The translations under genes were made by a program, and so were the position numbers. The notes beneath the pieces are model-generated. The model was not told the DNA's origin and ran no database searches. It saw only the letters and a list, made by a program, of their open reading frames with translations. A stretch of 64,000 nt of DNA from Arcobacter defluvii (lineage in GTDB: Bacteria; Campylobacterota; Campylobacteria; Campylobacterales; Arcobacteraceae): positions 1,488,001-1,552,000 of the forward strand of contig NZ_CP053835.1 in the NCBI RefSeq assembly GCF_013201725.1, given 5' to 3'. Position 1 is the first letter of the stretch. Every line of letters begins with the position of its first letter. Shown here piece after piece: positions 46,342-55,601 of this stretch.

Positions 46342-48516
46342 ATGGCAACAGTTTGTGAATTTGATTTAAATGGAAAACAAGAGGTTTTCGAATTTGAGAA
46401 AGTAGCGAAACAAGCAAATGGCGCAGTTTTAGCGAAAATAGGGAATGCTGTAGTTTTAGCTACAGTTGTAAGTGAATTTGATAATCCCGTAAGTGAAGAT
46501 TTTACTCCTTTAACTGTTCAATATATTGAAAAAACTTATGCCGCAGCAAAATTACCAGGAGGTTTTATAAAAAGAGAAGGTAAACCAAGTGATTTTGAAA
46601 CTTTAACATCAAGAGTAATTGATAGAAGTTTAAGACCTCTTTTTCCTAAAGGATATGTTTATCCTACAACAATCACGGTAATGGTATTAAGTGCAGATAA
46701 AGATGTTGATTTACAAACATTATCATTAAATGCAGCAAATGCAGCTTTATATACTTCTAATTTACCAATAAAAAAGTCAGTTTGTGGAGTAAGAGTAGGA
46801 AAAATTGAAAATGAATTAATTATTAATCCAACATCAGAACAATTAGAAAATTCTACTTTAGATTTATATGTAGCTGGTTCTAAAGATGAATTATTAATGA
46901 TAGAAATGAAAACTATATCATCAAGTGAATTAGTTGAAATTGATATAGAAGCATTTACAAAAATTCATAATACAAATGAAATGGATGAAGAGAGTTTAGT
47001 TGAAGCTATTTCTTTTGCGCAAAATGCTTTAAAAGAGTCAAATTTAACTTATGAAAAAGCTTTTGAAGAAGTATGCAAAGAAAAAGTAGAAGTAGAGTTA
47101 ATCAAATTTACAATTGATGAATCAGTTATAAATTATGTAAGAGATAATTTTTCAAATGAGATAAAAGAGGCAATTAAAAAATTAGCAAAAAGTGAAAGAG
47201 CTACTCAGCTTAAAGATGTTGCCAAAATGATATCTTCAAATGAATATTGTTCTACGAATGAATTAGATTTTACTACTATTTATGAAGCTGTTTCTATTGT
47301 AAAAAGAGAAATTGTAAGAAATATGATTGTAAGCGATAAAGTAAGAGCTGATGGAAGAGGTTTAAAAGATGTAAGACCAATTACAATTGAAACTAATATT
47401 TTACCATCAACTCACTCTTCTTGTCTATTTACAAGAGGTGAAACACAAGCATTAGTTATTGGAACAATTGCTGGTCCTAAAGATGGGCAAATGTATGAAG
47501 TTTTAACTGATAAATCAACTTCAATGGAAAGATTTATGGTACATTATAATTTTCCAGGTTTTTCTGTTGGTGAAGCTAAACCCATGTTTGGTGTTGGGAG
47601 ACGTGAATTAGGACATGGAAATTTAGCAAAAAAAGCATTAGAAGCAACAATTGATGATGATTATACAGAAACAATAAGATTAGTTTCTGAAATTTTAGAA
47701 TCAAATGGTTCTTCATCAATGGCAACTGTTTGTGGTGGTTCATTAGCACTTAAAGCTGCAGGTGTACCTATCTCTGATTTAGTTGCAGGTGTTGCAATGG
47801 GTATGGTTGTTGAAGGAGATAATTATTCAGTATTAACTGACATTATGGGATTAGAAGATCATGATGGTGATATGGATTTTAAAGTAGCAGGAACGAATAA
47901 AGGAATTACTGCTTTACAAATGGATATTAAATTAGGTGGAATTGAATTATCAGTATTAAAAGAAGCATTACTTCAAGCAAAAGAAGGTCGAGTTCATATT
48001 TTATCTTTAATGAATGAAGCTGCTAAAGATATCGTTCCAAGTGAAGCTTTACCATTAGTAGAACAATTTGCAATTGATCCAAGTAAAATAATGGTAATTA
48101 TTGGAAAAGCAGGTGCAACTATAAAAGAAATAATTGAAAAATTCACTGTTTCAATTGATTTAGATAGAGATAGTGGAACAGTAAAAGTTAGTGGAGGAAA
48201 TAAACAAAATGTTCTTGATGCTTGTGAACATATAAAAACAATCTCAAATAATGCTCCTGCAAGAAAAGACGCTCCAAAAAATGTTGATTTTGAAAAATTA
48301 TACGCTGTTGATGAAGTTGTAACTGGAAAAGTAGAAAGAGTAGTTGATTTTGGTGCATTTATTCTTTTACCAAAAGGTGGAGAAGGTCTTTTACATATTT
48401 CAAAAATTTCTAAAGAGAGAGTAAATAATGTTTCAGATGTTTTATCTGTTGGTCAAGAAATAGAAGTAAAAGTTTTAAAAGTAAAAAAAGATAGAATAGA
48501 ATTATCTTCAAATTAA
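46342..48516 (+). CDS. pnp: polynucleotide phosphorylase
   Basis: A 724-residue 3'-5' exoribonuclease. Two RNase PH domains (about 5-215 and 315-540), a KH domain (about 565-625, KIMVIIGKAGATIKEI) and an S1 domain (about 635-705, TGKVERVVDFGAFILL) are in order. FTRGETQAL and GDHDG-like LEDHDGDMDFKVAGT are the catalytic blocks. In this phylum it works with RNase J/Y rather than RNase E. Confidence 0.96.
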   Translation: MATVCEFDLNGKQEVFEFEKVAKQANGAVLAKIGNAVVLATVVSEFDNPVSEDFTPLTVQYIEKTYAAAKLPGGFIKREGKPSDFETLTSRVIDRSLRPLFPKGYVYPTTITVMVLSADKDVDLQTLSLNAANAALYTSNLPIKKSVCGVRVGKIENELIINPTSEQLENSTLDLYVAGSKDELLMIEMKTISSSELVEIDIEAFTKIHNTNEMDEESLVEAISFAQNALKESNLTYEKAFEEVCKEKVEVELIKFTIDESVINYVRDNFSNEIKEAIKKLAKSERATQLKDVAKMISSNEYCSTNELDFTTIYEAVSIVKREIVRNMIVSDKVRADGRGLKDVRPITIETNILPSTHSSCLFTRGETQALVIGTIAGPKDGQMYEVLTDKSTSMERFMVHYNFPGFSVGEAKPMFGVGRRELGHGNLAKKALEATIDDDYTETIRLVSEILESNGSSSMATVCGGSLALKAAGVPISDLVAGVAMGMVVEGDNYSVLTDIMGLEDHDGDMDFKVAGTNKGITALQMDIKLGGIELSVLKEALLQAKEGRVHILSLMNEAAKDIVPSEALPLVEQFAIDPSKIMVIIGKAGATIKEIIEKFTVSIDLDRDSGTVKVSGGNKQNVLDACEHIKTISNNAPARKDAPKNVDFEKLYAVDEVVTGKVERVVDFGAFILLPKGGEGLLHISKISKERVNNVSDVLSVGQEIEVKVLKVKKDRIELSSN

Positions 48517-48537
48517 TCCTTAAAAAAGGATTAATTT
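48510..48537 (+). terminator. hairpin at the pnp stop
   Basis: AAATTAATCCTT (48510-48521) pairs perfectly with AAGGATTAATTT (48526-48537) around AAAA. The stem overlaps the pnp stop codon. There is little T-tract, so it may end or protect the pnp mRNA. The remaining bases to 48683 hold only promoter-like AT-rich sequence for cheY. Confidence 0.5.
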
Positions 48538-48683
48538 ATATCTACATATCCCTACAAAATAACGATTTTACCAATTTATCAGACAATAATAAAAAATTAT
48601 AATAAATTCTAATCCTAAATTAATATTTCTTACGTTAGTATAGTAAAAATAATTTTTTATAAGCAAACTTAAGGGGTTCTAAT

Positions 48684-49052
48684 ATGGCTAAGCTTTTAAT
48701 AGTAGATGATTCTACAATGCTAAGAGATATGCTAAACTATGCATTAAATGAGGGTGGTTATACTGATGTAACTGAAGCCGTTGATGGAGTTGATGGTTTA
48801 GCAAAAGCAAAAGCTGCAGATTTTGATTTAATAATTACAGATGTTAATATGCCAAATATGGATGGGTTAACATTAATAGGTGAATTAAGAAAAATATCAC
48901 AATATTCAAAAAAACCTATTTTAGTACTTACAACAGAAAGAAGTGATGAGATGAAGGCGAAAGGTAAAGCTGCAGGAGCTACTGGTTGGATTGTAAAACC
49001 ATTTGTACCAGATCAGTTATTAAAAGCAGTAAATATAGTGTTAAGTAGATAA
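48684..49052 (+). CDS. cheY: chemotaxis response regulator CheY
   Basis: A 122-residue single-receiver protein. The acidic pocket is VDD (8-10 region), the phospho-acceptor is the Asp of ITDVNMPNMDG (about residue 53), the Thr is in LVLTTERSD and the Lys in IVKPF. Phosphorylated by CheA, it binds the flagellar motor switch. It opens the che cluster, 13 bases before cheA, with AAGGGGT as ribosome site. Confidence 0.92.
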   Translation: MAKLLIVDDSTMLRDMLNYALNEGGYTDVTEAVDGVDGLAKAKAADFDLIITDVNMPNMDGLTLIGELRKISQYSKKPILVLTTERSDEMKAKGKAAGATGWIVKPFVPDQLLKAVNIVLSR

Positions 49053-49065
49053 TAAAGGAGCTTTC

Positions 49066-51168
49066 ATGTCGTTTGATATTTCTAAATATAGGGAAATGTT
49101 TCTTGAAGAAGCTGAAGAACTTTTTGAATCAGCGGATAATGTTCTTTTAGAAGCTGAAAATAATGGTACTTTAACTGATGAAGAAATGGGGCAGTTATTT
49201 CGAGATGTACATACTTTAAAAGGTAGTGGTGCTTCTGTAGAATTAGCTTTATTTGCTGAATTTACTCATGATGTTGAAAACTTGATGGATAAATTAAGAA
49301 ATCATAAAATTGAATTTATTCCAGAAATGGCTGAAACATTAATAGATGGTCTTGATGTAATGAAAGAGATTTTGGACCTTGAGGTTGCAGATAAATTAGA
49401 TAGAGATACTTTTACTGAAATGACTAGTTCATTATTAGAAGAAATAAGAGCTTATTCTAACGGTGGAAATATTGCAAAAAAAGAAGTAGAACAACCTGTT
49501 GTTGAAAAAATTGAAAAACCTAAAGAAGAACCTATAAAAGTAAAAGAAGAAGTTGTTGTTGATAGCGATAATTTTGGTTTTTTTGATGATGATTTAAATG
49601 AGCAAAGAGATAATAAAAATAAACCTTATGGAATTTTTGCAGATGATGAAATTGATGAAGAACATGAAAATATAGGTTTCTATGATGATGATTTAGAAAC
49701 AATTTCAAAAAATACAAAAGATAGTGATTTCAAAATATCAAATGAAGATAAAGATAATTTTGGATTTTTTGATGAAATGCCTGAAATGACACCTTCAGCA
49801 GTGATGCAGACAAATGATATTGAAGAAAAAGTAATAGCTGAATCTGAAATTGAAAAAACAAAACCTGCACAAAACAATACTCCTGTAGTTAGAAAACAAA
49901 AAACTGCTTCAGAAGATAATGAAGAAGCAACAACTAAAAAATCTGTTTCTAATAATAACAACAGTATTAGAGTAAATCTAGATAAAATTGATTTATTAAT
50001 GAATAATGTTGGAGATTTAGTTATAACTAATGCAATGTTAACACAATTTTCATCAACAATTGAAGAATCAAAAACAAGAAATTCTGTATTAGAAAGACTT
50101 GAGTTACTTGAAAGACATATAAGAGATATGCAAGATTCAATTATGAGTATTAGAATGGTTCCTATGGATTCAATTTACTCAAAATTCCCAAAAGTTGTAA
50201 GAGATATTTCTAAAAAACTTGGTAAAAAAGTTGAATTTAAACATTATGGAGATAATGTTGAAATTGACAAAGCTATGATTGAAGGATTAACAGATCCTTT
50301 AATGCATATTATTAGAAATTCTTTAGACCATGGAATAGAAACTCCAAGTGAAAGAGAATTAACAGGAAAGCCTGAAGTTGGATCAATAAGTATTTCAGCA
50401 GAGCAAGCAAATGGACAAATGATTATTACTATTGAAGATGATGGTAAGGGAATCAACTCAGAAAAAGTTGCGCAAAAAGCTCTTGAGCAAGGTCAAATTG
50501 ATGAAAATCAATATAATTCAATGACTGAAAATGAAAAAGCTTTATTAATTTTTGGAGCAGGTGTTTCAACAGCAGATCAAATTACTGATATTTCAGGTCG
50601 TGGTGTTGGAATGGATGTTGTTAAAACAAATATTCATAAACTAGGTGGAGCAATTAAACTTGATACTCATTTAGGAGAGGGAACAACTATTACTATTATG
50701 TTACCGTTAACTCTTGCAATTCTAGATGGCTTAGATATAAGAGTTGGAAATCAAAAATATATTTTACCTTTAAGTTCAATTGTAGAATCTTTACAACCAA
50801 CTTCAGATATGATTAAAAAAATTGGAGATGGAACACAAGATTTATTAATGTTACGAGAAGAATTTATTCCTGTTGTAAAATTACATCAATTGTTTAGTTT
50901 GGAAAAAAGTTTTGATAAATTAGAAGATGGTATGTTAATTGTTGTTAAATCTGGTAATACTAAAGTAGCTTTATCAATAGATGAGTTTTTAAATCAACAT
51001 CAAGTTGTTGTTAAACCTTTAGATAAAAACTTTAGAAGTGTTCAAGGAATTGGTGCTGCAACTGTAAGAGGTGATGGAAGTATTGGTTTAATTTTAGATG
51101 TAGTTGGAATAATCAATGCCCAAATTAAAATTGAGAAAGATATGAACTTAGCAAAAAGGGCTTCATAA
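49066..51168 (+). CDS. cheA: chemotaxis histidine kinase CheA
   Basis: A 700-residue kinase. The Hpt domain (about 1-130) carries His49 in VHTLKGSG. A long linker (about 135-297) contains four aromatic-acidic repeats. The dimerisation helices begin at about 298. The ATPase domain has NSLDHGIE, DDGKGI and GRGVGMDVV, and a CheW-like domain closes the protein (about 550-690). Unlike Campylobacter and Helicobacter CheA, there is no C-terminal receiver domain. No separate CheY-binding P2 domain is recognisable in the linker. Confidence 0.95.
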   Translation: MSFDISKYREMFLEEAEELFESADNVLLEAENNGTLTDEEMGQLFRDVHTLKGSGASVELALFAEFTHDVENLMDKLRNHKIEFIPEMAETLIDGLDVMKEILDLEVADKLDRDTFTEMTSSLLEEIRAYSNGGNIAKKEVEQPVVEKIEKPKEEPIKVKEEVVVDSDNFGFFDDDLNEQRDNKNKPYGIFADDEIDEEHENIGFYDDDLETISKNTKDSDFKISNEDKDNFGFFDEMPEMTPSAVMQTNDIEEKVIAESEIEKTKPAQNNTPVVRKQKTASEDNEEATTKKSVSNNNNSIRVNLDKIDLLMNNVGDLVITNAMLTQFSSTIEESKTRNSVLERLELLERHIRDMQDSIMSIRMVPMDSIYSKFPKVVRDISKKLGKKVEFKHYGDNVEIDKAMIEGLTDPLMHIIRNSLDHGIETPSERELTGKPEVGSISISAEQANGQMIITIEDDGKGINSEKVAQKALEQGQIDENQYNSMTENEKALLIFGAGVSTADQITDISGRGVGMDVVKTNIHKLGGAIKLDTHLGEGTTITIMLPLTLAILDGLDIRVGNQKYILPLSSIVESLQPTSDMIKKIGDGTQDLLMLREEFIPVVKLHQLFSLEKSFDKLEDGMLIVVKSGNTKVALSIDEFLNQHQVVVKPLDKNFRSVQGIGAATVRGDGSIGLILDVVGIINAQIKIEKDMNLAKRAS
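49570..49785 (+). repeat. four aromatic-acidic motifs in the CheA linker
   Basis: CheA residues 169-177 (NFGFFDDDL), 187-196 (PYGIFADDEI), 202-210 (NIGFYDDDL) and 231-240 (NFGFFDEMPE) share the form aromatic/Ile-Gly-aromatic/Ile-Phe/Tyr-x-Asp/Glu-Asp/Met. They are spaced 15-29 residues apart in otherwise charged, disordered-looking sequence, and may be docking motifs for a partner protein. Confidence 0.75.
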
Positions 51169-51173
51169 AATAT

Positions 51174-52019
51174 ATGGCTTATACGACGCAAGATGTTCAT
51201 AATAAAGTAAAAAAACTTCTTTATTCTTTAACAGGTATTACTCTTTCAGAGAATAAAGATATTATGATTTCAAATAGAATTGATAAATTAAAAAGAAATT
51301 GTAGATATTCTGGTGATATTATGGATTTATTAAATTCTATTGAAGAAGGAAATAATGTAACAGAATTTATTAATTCTTTTACTACAAATAAAACTCATTT
51401 TTTTAGAGAAGATTTTCATTTTGTAGATTTGAAAGATAGGATTCTTCCCACTTTTGCTACTAGTGGCAATAAAATAAATATGTATTGTTCTGCTTCTTCT
51501 ACAGGAGAAGAACCTTATTCTATGGCAATGACTGTTTTTAAAGCAATGGAAGATTTAGGAAAACATATTAATGCATCTATTATTGCAACAGATATTGATA
51601 CAAGTGTATTACAATACGCTGCAAATGGAATATATAGATATTCAAAATCATCAAAAGAGTTTCCTTCTTGGATTAAACCTCAAAAGTATTTTAAAAGAAG
51701 AGTTCAAAAAAATCTTTCAGGAGAAGAAATTCTTATAAAAGTAAATGATGAACTAAAAAAAATGATAACTTTTCATGTTATGAATTTAAGTAGTTCATCT
51801 TATCCTTTTTCTAAAAATCAATTTGATGTGATTTTTTGTAGAAATGTATTGATATATTTTTCTGCTGAAGACCAAAATATAATATTAAAAAAACTATTTA
51901 GTCATTTAAAAATAGGTGGAACTTTATATCTAGGACATTCAGAAAATCCTCAAGATTTAGTTCCCTTTGTTAAAAGAGTAGGACAAAATATTTTTGTAAA
52001 GGAAAAGGAAATTATATGA
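51174..52019 (+). CDS. cheR: chemoreceptor methyltransferase CheR
   Basis: A 281-residue SAM-dependent methyltransferase for receptor glutamates. The N-terminal helical domain precedes the SAM motif YCSASSTGEEPYSMA (about 103-117). TNKTHFFRE is the conserved block near residue 70, and DVIFCRNVLIYF is near 220. It begins five bases after cheA and overlaps cheD by four (ATGA). Confidence 0.94.
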   Translation: MAYTTQDVHNKVKKLLYSLTGITLSENKDIMISNRIDKLKRNCRYSGDIMDLLNSIEEGNNVTEFINSFTTNKTHFFREDFHFVDLKDRILPTFATSGNKINMYCSASSTGEEPYSMAMTVFKAMEDLGKHINASIIATDIDTSVLQYAANGIYRYSKSSKEFPSWIKPQKYFKRRVQKNLSGEEILIKVNDELKKMITFHVMNLSSSSYPFSKNQFDVIFCRNVLIYFSAEDQNIILKKLFSHLKIGGTLYLGHSENPQDLVPFVKRVGQNIFVKEKEII

Positions 52020-52693
52020 TTGTAATAGGTCATAAAGATGGAAGCATTGAAAAAACTTCTGCTGTTCGATATACACAAAAAACTAAAGGATATTTAACTC
52101 ATACTGTTATTGGTGGAGAATTTGCTGTTGGAAGTGATACAGATCAAATAGCTTTTAAAACTTTACTTGGTTCTTGTGTAGCTATTATGTTTTATGACAA
52201 AAATACAAAAATAAAAGGGATGAATCATTTTTTATTACCAAAAACAAATAATACAAATGATGATATGAAATATGGTCTATATTCAGTTGAAGCTATGTTA
52301 AATGAAATGTATAAATTAGGTTGTAGTAAAGGAAATATGGTTGCAAAAATATCAGGTGGTGCAGATATAATGCAAATAAATATGTCTAATCAATCGATTG
52401 GATTTAGAAATGTTGAATTTGCTAAAGATTTTTGTAAATCAGAAGGTTTTAAATTAATAAGTGAACATACACGTGGAGAACATGGAAGGTTAATATTATT
52501 AGCAAATGATTTTGAAACTTTTATTAAAGTAACTCAAAAATCTGAAACAGATAGTAAAATTTTGTCAGAAGAAAAATATTTACAACAAGAAATTACAAAA
52601 GCACCTGTTATCAAAGAATATGTTGGTGGAGTTGATTTATTTGGTATTGATACTAAAGAAGTTGAACCTCAAATGGAAATTGAACTTTTCTAA
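52016..52693 (+). CDS. cheD: chemoreceptor glutamine deamidase CheD
   Basis: A 225-residue CheD. The catalytic Cys is in LLGSCVAIMFYD (about residue 54), the His in KGMNHFLLPK (about 74), and the Thr/Ser-containing KISGGADIM block follows (about 121). It carries an N-terminal lead of about 30 residues and a C-terminal tail of about 60 beyond the core. It deamidates receptor Gln residues. Confidence 0.92.
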   Translation: MIVIGHKDGSIEKTSAVRYTQKTKGYLTHTVIGGEFAVGSDTDQIAFKTLLGSCVAIMFYDKNTKIKGMNHFLLPKTNNTNDDMKYGLYSVEAMLNEMYKLGCSKGNMVAKISGGADIMQINMSNQSIGFRNVEFAKDFCKSEGFKLISEHTRGEHGRLILLANDFETFIKVTQKSETDSKILSEEKYLQQEITKAPVIKEYVGGVDLFGIDTKEVEPQMEIELF

Positions 52694-52716
52694 AATAAAG
52701 TAGGGTGGAAAGATAA

Positions 52717-53790
52717 GTGTATACTGTTTTAGTTATAGATGATTCGCCATCAATGCGAAGAATTATAAAAGATATGATAAATTCTATTGAAGAGTTTGAA
52801 GTTATTGGTGTAGCAACTGATGCATATGATGCAAGAGAAAAAATAAAAGAGTATGAACCTGATTTAGTAACAATAGATATTAATATGCCTAAAATGGATG
52901 GTGTTACATTCTTAAGAAATTTAATGAGATTACATCCAATGCCTGCTGTTGTTATTTCAGGTGAAAGTGTTAGAGGTAATGATATTTTTGATGATGGAGC
53001 AGTGGGGTTTATACCAAAACCTGATACTGGTGAATCAATGATTTCATTTCAACATAGAATAAAAGATACTCTTTTAAATTTAACATTTTTATTAAAAAGA
53101 TATACTTTAAAAAAACCACCTGCTTTAAAAAAGAATTATAAGCCAACTATAAATGTGGAATATAAAGTACATCCAGATGAAGTGATTCCTCTTAGAGCTT
53201 CAACTTTTCCAGGAATGAAATTAATTGCAATTGGTTCATCAACAGGTGGAGTAGAGTCTTTATTAAAAGTTTTTAAACGATTACCTGGAGATTTACCTCC
53301 AATATTAATAACTCAACATATACCTTATGGATTTTCAAACTCTTTTGCACAAAGATTAAATGATAATTCTGAAGTTAATGTTTGTGAAGCAAAAGATGGA
53401 ATGATTTTAGAAAGAGGGCATGGATATTTAGCTCCTGGAAATATGCATCTTACTATTGAAAAATATGCTAATGAATATAGAACTAAGTTATTAGATACAA
53501 AAAAAGTAAGTCAACATAAACCAAGTGTTGATGTTTTATTTAGATCAGTAAATAATGCTGTTGGTGGTGCTGCAATGGCTGTTATGATGACTGGAATGGG
53601 TGATGATGGAACAATTGCCATGAAAGAATTGCATGATAATGGTGCATATACAGTTGCACAAAATGAAGAGAGTTGTGTAGTTTTTGGAATGCCTATGAAA
53701 GCAATTCAAGCAGGAGCTGTAAAAGATATCGTTCATTTAGATGAAATTGCAGATTACATTATAGATTTTTCTAAAGGAAAAAAGAGGTAA
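52717..53790 (+). CDS. cheB: chemotaxis methylesterase CheB with receiver domain
   Basis: A 357-residue two-domain response regulator. The receiver (about 1-120) has the phospho-acceptor in VTIDINMPKMDG. The methylesterase domain has the catalytic Ser in IGSSTGG (about 171-177), the His in TQHIPYGFS and the Asp in MTGMGDDG. Campylobacter CheB lacks the receiver, so this one is the fuller form. Start is GTG with GGGTGG upstream. Confidence 0.95.
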   Translation: MYTVLVIDDSPSMRRIIKDMINSIEEFEVIGVATDAYDAREKIKEYEPDLVTIDINMPKMDGVTFLRNLMRLHPMPAVVISGESVRGNDIFDDGAVGFIPKPDTGESMISFQHRIKDTLLNLTFLLKRYTLKKPPALKKNYKPTINVEYKVHPDEVIPLRASTFPGMKLIAIGSSTGGVESLLKVFKRLPGDLPPILITQHIPYGFSNSFAQRLNDNSEVNVCEAKDGMILERGHGYLAPGNMHLTIEKYANEYRTKLLDTKKVSQHKPSVDVLFRSVNNAVGGAAMAVMMTGMGDDGTIAMKELHDNGAYTVAQNEESCVVFGMPMKAIQAGAVKDIVHLDEIADYIIDFSKGKKR

Positions 53791-53800
53791 TGTCTTTTAA

Positions 53801-54388
53801 ATGTTTATAAACATAATTGATTGCACTGAAAGATCAGATAAAAATATTGAAGATATAATAAGCTTTCTCATAAATTATTTTGATTCTTTAAATATAAAAA
53901 ATGAAAGAATAAGATTTAAAGATTTCAAAATTGTTACATGTACACAATGTAGATGTTGCACTTTAATAAAAAGTGATAATCCTACAAAATGTGTTATAAA
54001 AGATGATATGAATGATTTACTTGATAAAATTGAAGAAGCTACGGCATTTGTAATTGTAGCTGATAGAAATGATTTATTTAATAGAAATAAGTTATTTGAA
54101 AAAGTTGAAAGTAGGTTAATCGCATATCATTATTGGCCATATGGCCAAGCTCATTCAACTCCAAGAAAAACAATTTTGGATAAAACTTCTATTTTAATAA
54201 ATTATAATACAACAAAATATTTTATGAATCATAGTTTTTACATGGCAAGAATGTATATGGAAGAAGCATCAGTTTCTATTGGAGCAAAAGTATTAGACTG
54301 GCAAGTAATTATTCCTACAAATGATTTAATTAAAGATTATGCTAAAAGATTAAAAGAAATGGCAGATAAATTAGTCAATAACTCATAA
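53801..54388 (+). CDS. flavodoxin-like NAD(P)H-dependent oxidoreductase
   Basis: A 195-residue flavodoxin-fold protein of the FMN-reductase type. The CTQCRCCTL cysteine cluster (about 47-55) followed by KCVIKDDMNDLLDKIEEATAFVI is typical of iron-sulfur flavoprotein-like reductases, though with fewer cysteines than a full cluster needs after it. It is likely co-transcribed with cheB (ten bases apart). Substrate unknown. Confidence 0.65.
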   Translation: MFINIIDCTERSDKNIEDIISFLINYFDSLNIKNERIRFKDFKIVTCTQCRCCTLIKSDNPTKCVIKDDMNDLLDKIEEATAFVIVADRNDLFNRNKLFEKVESRLIAYHYWPYGQAHSTPRKTILDKTSILINYNTTKYFMNHSFYMARMYMEEASVSIGAKVLDWQVIIPTNDLIKDYAKRLKEMADKLVNNS

Positions 54389-54400
54389 TAGATATTCTAA

Positions 54401-54445
54401 ATTTATTTTAGTATTGAAAACTATAATTTTCAAACTAAAATAAAT
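54401..54445. other. candidate dif (difH) recombination site
   Basis: A 45-base near-perfect palindrome: left arm ATTTATTTTAGTATTGAAAA (54401-54420), six-base centre CTATAA, right arm TTTTCAAACTAAAATAAAT (54427-54445). The arms are complementary apart from one extra A on the left. Arms plus a six-base centre is the plan of Xer sites, and the site lies right upstream of xerH. It has no T-tract, arguing against a terminator. It also covers the -35 region of the xerH promoter. Confidence 0.65.
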
Positions 54446-54456
54446 ATATCTTCTGA

Positions 54457-54462
54457 TATAAT
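54457..54462 (+). promoter_or_regulatory. -10 box of xerH
   Basis: TATAAT within TTCTGATATAATAC, giving a start near 54469, 27 bases before the ATG. The -35 position falls in the right arm of the candidate dif palindrome. Confidence 0.6.
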
Positions 54463-54495
54463 ACTTTCATTAAATATTAATTGATTAGGATTAAG

Positions 54496-55548
54496 ATGAG
54501 ATACGATTTAGATTTTAAAAATAGTTTTAATGATACATTTTTATTTTGGATTGAAAGATTTGTTAGAAATAAACTTACAACACTATCAAACAGACAAGTT
54601 ACAGATAAAGAAAAATTAGCTTCTATAATTCAACAATTAGTAAAAGGAACTAAATCTATTGATGAATTAGCTACTATTGTCAAAGAAGCTAGAAATATTG
54701 GTTTAGCAGGTGTCAATACATATTTTAATCCCCTATTTAAACTATACAATTTTATTGTAACTCTTGGACTTGCTTCAATGAGAGAAATAGATGAAGAATT
54801 ACTTAGCGATTTTTTAGCAAGTGAAACTAGCTCATTATCTGATGCCTCTAAAAAAAACCATAGAATAGCCCTATTATCACTATTTTCATATATAGATAAG
54901 CAAAATCAAAATGAAGATGGAAGTTCATATTTATTTAAAATTGAATTAAAAAATTGGGGAGGTTTAAGTGGAAAAAGTGGCACAAAACTACCCTCTTTTA
55001 TGAATAAAGATGAAATTGATAGATTTTTAAATGCAATTGATACTTTTGAGTTTTCAGATAATACTTCTTATCGAAATAGATTAATATTAAAAATTATAAT
55101 TTATACTGGTATTAGGGTTAGTGAAATCCTAAATTTGAAAATCAAAGATATGTTTCAAGAAGATAATGTTTATTTACTTCAAATTAGAGGTAAAGGTAAT
55201 AAACCAAGAGTTGTAATGATAAAAAGCTCAATTATTGAAACTGATTTAAAAAATTGGTTAGATATGCGAGTTTGTAATAGTGATTTGTTAGTTTGTAATC
55301 AAAAAGGTGACAGATTAACGCAAGCTTATATAAGTAGAATTGTTGAAAATATCTTAATAAGTGCTGGAATTAGAAAAGAAAAAAATGGTGCACATATGTT
55401 AAGGCACAGTTTTGCAACCCTACTTTATGCAAAACATCATGATTTAATACTTGTTCAAGAAGCTTTAGGTCATGCAGATATTAATACTTCTAGAATTTAT
55501 ACACACTTTGATAAAGAAAGATTACGTAAAACTACAGAGATATTTTAA
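54496..55548 (+). CDS. xerH: tyrosine recombinase XerH
   Basis: A 350-residue single-protein Xer recombinase of the Campylobacterota type, longer than XerC/XerD. Catalytic residues are Arg in TGIRVSE (about 205), the beta-hairpin Lys in IRGKGNKPR, His-Leu-Arg in HMLRHSF (about 300), His in LGHADI and the Tyr of SRIYTHF (about 334). An upstream in-frame TTG at 54481 exists, but the GGA ribosome site fits the ATG at 54496. It resolves chromosome dimers with FtsK at dif. Confidence 0.92.
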   Translation: MRYDLDFKNSFNDTFLFWIERFVRNKLTTLSNRQVTDKEKLASIIQQLVKGTKSIDELATIVKEARNIGLAGVNTYFNPLFKLYNFIVTLGLASMREIDEELLSDFLASETSSLSDASKKNHRIALLSLFSYIDKQNQNEDGSSYLFKIELKNWGGLSGKSGTKLPSFMNKDEIDRFLNAIDTFEFSDNTSYRNRLILKIIIYTGIRVSEILNLKIKDMFQEDNVYLLQIRGKGNKPRVVMIKSSIIETDLKNWLDMRVCNSDLLVCNQKGDRLTQAYISRIVENILISAGIRKEKNGAHMLRHSFATLLYAKHHDLILVQEALGHADINTSRIYTHFDKERLRKTTEIF

Positions 55549-55601
55549 ATAATATTTCTGTAATATAAATAAATATTTAATTTAAGAGAAAGGATGAAAG
55601 A

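Noticed and set aside
54401-54445. Palindrome as terminator of the cheB/oxidoreductase unit
   Set aside because: No T-tract on either side, and arms with a six-base centre next to xerH fit a recombination site better.
54481-54495. TTG at 54481 as xerH start
   Set aside because: The GGA ribosome site lies between it and the ATG at 54496, so the ATG is the better start.
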